The translations under genes were made by a program, and so were the position numbers. A DNA stretch of 64,000 nucleotides from Blastopirellula marina DSM 3645 (GTDB taxonomy: Bacteria; Planctomycetota; Planctomycetia; Pirellulales; Pirellulaceae), in the NCBI RefSeq assembly GCF_000153105.1, contig NZ_CH672376.1:1252817-1316816 (forward strand). The letters run 5' to 3'. Below are positions 61,717 through 64,000 of this stretch, piece after piece. The notes under the pieces were generated by a model, which saw only the letters and a list, made by a program, of their open reading frames with translations, was not told where the DNA came from and did not search any database. The stretch's first letter is position 1. Every line of letters begins with the position of its first letter.

Positions 61717-62922
61717 GTGCGATGCGCGCTTAACATTTATGCCGGACCGAGCGCTGGCCAACGAATCTGGATCGGTGACGGTCAAACGATCAAAGTAGGT
61801 CGAACGCATGCTGCTGAGTTTCTCATACCGGGCGACCCGCACGTTTCGGGGCTCCATTTCGCGGTTGAATTGGTTGACGACCAACTGATGCTGACCGATC
61901 TGAAGAGCCGCAACGGCACCTACTTGAACGGCGAGCGATTGACGCAGCCGGTCGCGCTGCACGATGGCGATGTCGTCACGGTCGGAAAAACTCATTTGCA
62001 GGCCGCGATCCCCGGCGAATCGACCGGTTCACGTTCTGGGTTTGGATCGCGCTGGTTTGATGAGCAAACCGCTCTGGCGATGGGTGACGAGACGAATCAG
62101 GTTCCCCAGCCGCCGGCTCCTCCCCGTTATGACTCGGATCTAACCGAATTTCTCCCGTCCCTCTCCGCCAAAGCGGAACATGTCGAATCGGCGGACGAAC
62201 CGCACGAAGTGGGGGATCATTACTCGCGTTTGTCGAGCGGCGATTTCCAAAAACTGCGTCAGAAAGCGGGCTACGGCAGTCAGCCCCATATTGATCCGCC
62301 GGCCCAGCGAGTTGAGCAGCCAGTCGTCCATGGCGCTCATCCGGCCGCTTCCGGTTCCGCAGCGCCGGGACCGCTGGACTATGAGTCAGGCGTCGCTCCG
62401 TCTGGTTTGAACTACTTCACGCAGCGCGTCGTCGTCGATCCGATCGCGGTCGCTCGCTACATTGGACAAGGTCGCAACCTCTATGCGGTTGTCAATTTGA
62501 CGCGTTTGCCAGGTGATGATCGCAGCGCCTTTTATCGCGAAGCGACCTCGCACGGGGCGGTGCCGATTTCTGACAATCAGGTAGTGCTGGATGACCGCAG
62601 CGTCACCCAATTTGAAGCGACCATGCGCTCGATCTGGGGACGGGACGCTGTTATCTGTCTGGCGAGCCGCGCGAGCAAGTTTGCGTTTGTCGCTCACGCA
62701 CTGCGCGTCGCGGACAAACTAACCTTCCCCAGCGAGTTGCTGGAATCGCTCTATACGAAGTCGTCGCAGGACGCCCAAGAGCTGTTCCAGGAAGTTTCCG
62801 CGATTATGCTCGAAGTCGATCGCGGCGCCGGTTGGGCGATCTTTAAGAACGACGCTGAAATTCGAACTTGGCGCACCCTGGGTATGCCGTGTCCGCCGGC
62901 GTCTGCCCAACAGAGCCCCTAG
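61717..62922 (+). CDS. FHA-domain protein with unknown C-terminal domain
   Basis: A 401-residue protein from a GTG start. Residues 1-95 are an FHA domain: IKVGRTHAAEFLIPGD, VSGLHFAVEL, LTDLKSRNGTYLNGERL and DGDVVTVGKTHLQA, with the Arg, Ser-x-x-His and Asn-Gly residues that bind phosphothreonine. A flexible Pro/Ser linker (about 100-220) follows. The last 175 residues (NYFTQRVVVDPIAVARYIGQ to the end) form a folded domain I do not recognise, with AGWAIFKNDAEIRTW near the end. It lies 178 bp downstream of a Ser/Thr kinase whose N-terminus carries repeated Thr-Ile-Asp-Leu motifs, likely phospho-docking sites for this FHA domain; that link is inference. No membrane helix is visible. Confidence 0.83.
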   Translation: MRCALNIYAGPSAGQRIWIGDGQTIKVGRTHAAEFLIPGDPHVSGLHFAVELVDDQLMLTDLKSRNGTYLNGERLTQPVALHDGDVVTVGKTHLQAAIPGESTGSRSGFGSRWFDEQTALAMGDETNQVPQPPAPPRYDSDLTEFLPSLSAKAEHVESADEPHEVGDHYSRLSSGDFQKLRQKAGYGSQPHIDPPAQRVEQPVVHGAHPAASGSAAPGPLDYESGVAPSGLNYFTQRVVVDPIAVARYIGQGRNLYAVVNLTRLPGDDRSAFYREATSHGAVPISDNQVVLDDRSVTQFEATMRSIWGRDAVICLASRASKFAFVAHALRVADKLTFPSELLESLYTKSSQDAQELFQEVSAIMLEVDRGAGWAIFKNDAEIRTWRTLGMPCPPASAQQSP

Positions 62923-63172
62923 CGTCAGTTTGGTCTTGTCGTCTTGCGAGCCGACGCTTTTGTCGCGTCTTGGCGGGATGAGCCTGGGCTTTCGGCGGTG
63001 GCGCACGCAATCTCCCTGGCTTTCCGCATTGAAAAGATGCTCGTGGGGCAGACCGCTTGCGTTATTAATTCTCGGCGCTTCCGTCTCGCGGCGTCCGATT
63101 GTTTTGCAGAATTCGTTTTGTCAGTAGCAATCGCAAAACTCTCTCGGATGCGAAAAAGTCGTTATTAATCTA
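62923..63172. other. Intergenic region, no gene seen
   Basis: About 250 bp between the FHA gene and the MarR promoter. Short open frames at 62930 and 62944 show no motif or ribosome site, and no terminator hairpin was found. Confidence 0.4.
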
Positions 63173-63203
63173 TTGACGATGTATTAGATGACATGTAAAT
63201 TAA
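63173..63203 (+). promoter_or_regulatory. marR promoter overlapping a putative MarR site
   Basis: TTGACG (63173-63178), 17-bp spacer, TAATT-type -10 (TAAATT, 63196-63201). Overlapping the -10 is TGACATGTAAATTAA (63189-63203), nearly the same as TGATATGTAAAATAA at 63746-63760 before the pirin gene, with 13 of 15 positions identical. A repressor binding here would block RNA polymerase. Confidence 0.6.
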
Positions 63204-63225
63204 GTGGATCGAAAGGAGTTTTGTG

Positions 63226-63717
63226 ATGTCTGCGAGTCGATTGCAAGAAGAAATCAAAAAGAAAGAGCCGTTTGCTTCGGCAGAGCAAGAAGCGACGCTC
63301 AATCTCTTGCGGACGAGCGACCAACTTCACAACCGGTTCGGACGCTTGTTTCGCAAATACGGACTGACTTCGTCGCAGTATAACGTGCTGCGAATCTTGC
63401 GCGGCGAGGGGAAAGCGTTGCCCAGTTTGGAAATCGCCGAGCGGATGATCCAGGTCGTTCCCGCGATCACGGGACTGATCGACCGTTTAGAGAAGCAGGA
63501 GTTGGTCGAGCGCCGACGGTGCAACGATGATCGCCGGGTCGTCTTTGTAGAAATCACCGAAAAGGGAATGACGCTGCTGAGCGAGATGGACCAACCGGTC
63601 AGCGACACCCACGTCCAATTGATGGGGCATCTCTCGAAGGCGGAATTGCAAGAGCTGAGCCGTCTGTTGGAGAAGGCCCGGATGAGCCTGGCGCCTGGAA
63701 AAGAAAAAGAAGCGTAA
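63226..63717 (+). CDS. MarR-family transcriptional regulator
   Basis: A 163-residue regulator with the MarR winged helix. After an N-terminal dimerisation helix (ATLNLLRTSDQLHNRFGRLF) come YGLTSSQYNVLRILRGEG, LEIAERMIQVVPAITGLIDR (recognition helix) and the wing LVERRRCNDDRRVVFVEIT, with a C-terminal helix. AAAGGAG precedes the ATG by seven bases, which decides the start over an upstream GTG. MarR proteins are repressors released by small aromatic or oxidising ligands. Its promoter and the pirin gene 69 bp downstream share a motif, so it probably controls itself and pirin. Confidence 0.92.
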   Translation: MSASRLQEEIKKKEPFASAEQEATLNLLRTSDQLHNRFGRLFRKYGLTSSQYNVLRILRGEGKALPSLEIAERMIQVVPAITGLIDRLEKQELVERRRCNDDRRVVFVEITEKGMTLLSEMDQPVSDTHVQLMGHLSKAELQELSRLLEKARMSLAPGKEKEA

Positions 63718-63745
63718 CCATCGCGTCTTTTTTTCATCAGATAGT

Positions 63746-63760
63746 TGATATGTAAAATAA
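63746..63760. promoter_or_regulatory. Second copy of the putative MarR site, before pirin
   Basis: TGATATGTAAAATAA lies between marR and the pirin gene, 26 bp before the pirin ATG, and matches the site at the marR promoter at 13 of 15 positions. Its position suggests pirin can be transcribed separately and repressed by the same regulator. Confidence 0.5.
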
Positions 63761-63786
63761 TGTTGTGAATTTAAAAGGAGAGGACG

Positions 63787-64000
63787 ATGATCCGAATTCG
63801 CAAAGCGGAGGACCGCGGGCACTTTGATCATGGCTGGCTCAACACTTTCCATACGTTCTCGTTTGGCGGATACCAAGATCCGTACAACATGAGTTTCCGT
63901 ACGTTGCGTGTGATGAACGAAGACAGGGTCGCCCCTGGTCAAGGTTTTGGGAAGCATCCGCATCGCGACATGGAAATCGTCACCTACGTCTTGTCAGGCG
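63787..64000 (+). CDS. Pirin-family protein, N-terminal part
   Basis: The first 71 codons of a gene cut by the right edge. [32 protein letters not shown] and [18 protein letters not shown] are the pirin (cupin) N-terminal signature; the HPHRD...E residues are metal ligands in pirins, some of which act as quercetin dioxygenases. AAAAGGAGAGG precedes the ATG. It follows marR on the same strand and is probably repressed by it; this arrangement of MarR with pirin is common in proteobacteria and other phyla and usually relates to oxidative or xenobiotic stress. Residues beyond 71 are outside the window. Confidence 0.9.
   Translation, partial: MIRIRKAEDRGHFDHGWLNTFHTFSFGGYQDPYNMSFRTLRVMNEDRVAPGQGFGKHPHRDMEIVTYVLSG

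Noticed and set aside
36045-62922. ClpV, Ser/Thr kinase and FHA protein as one T6SS with Ppk/Fha control
   Set aside because: They are 18 kb or more apart, no structural T6SS gene is present, and this FHA protein lacks the usual TssFha layout.

Overview
The window looks like chromosomal DNA of a planctomycete of the Pirellulales (Blastopirellula/Rhodopirellula type). This rests on three DUF1559 proteins with a pilin-like N-terminus and an H-x9-DG C-terminus, an FhcB-type C1-transfer subunit, a squalene-hopene cyclase next to HpnH, a Ser/Thr kinase fused to WD40 repeats, and a giant surface protein with a LEPR-XLL motif. Genes are mostly single or in pairs on both strands. There is no rRNA, no insertion sequence and no CRISPR array. 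One tRNA-Asp(GTC) with its own terminator is present.

Layout. 1-5.3 kb: a cut-off GntR regulator with a palindromic operator, an outer-membrane transporter-like protein, tRNA-Asp, a Pth2 peptidyl-tRNA hydrolase fused to an unknown helical domain, and small membrane proteins (TM2, DUF2007, two DUF2500 paralogues). 5.5-8.8 kb: FhcB, then a RecA-like ATPase carrying an 18-bp minisatellite. 9-13.5 kb: housekeeping genes rlmI, gltX, purF. 13.9-21 kb: two DUF1559 plus lipoprotein pairs flanking a CsrA-receiver fusion, a hybrid histidine kinase and proB. 21.5-27.7 kb: hopanoid genes hpnH-shc, a polytopic glycosyltransferase-like protein and an ASCH/winged-helix protein. 27.8-32.7 kb: a DHDPS-family enzyme, then a PepSY / lipoprotein / DUF1559 / cysteine-rich cluster. 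33-36 kb: a lipoprotein TolC homologue and a GNAT acetyltransferase. 36-38.7 kb: an orphan ClpV-type ATPase.

39-62.9 kb is the most interesting part. Three tightly packed genes encode a GAF-HlyD fusion, a periplasmic HlyD adaptor, and a polytopic M50 zinc protease with a PqqD-like N-terminal domain and a HlyD-like C-terminal half. They lie just upstream of a 3548-residue LEPR-XLL protein built from 70-93-residue repeats. That is followed by a Ser/Thr kinase with seven TIDLP-type motifs and by an FHA protein. I propose that this is an export and surface-display locus without an ABC transporter, coupled to a kinase/FHA signalling pair. The assembly is inference; the individual domains are read from sequence.

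The window ends with a MarR regulator and the start of a pirin gene. Both are preceded by the same 15-bp AT-rich motif, suggesting joint control.

All assignments come from reading motifs by eye. No database search was run, so family names of divergent proteins and all promoters are provisional.
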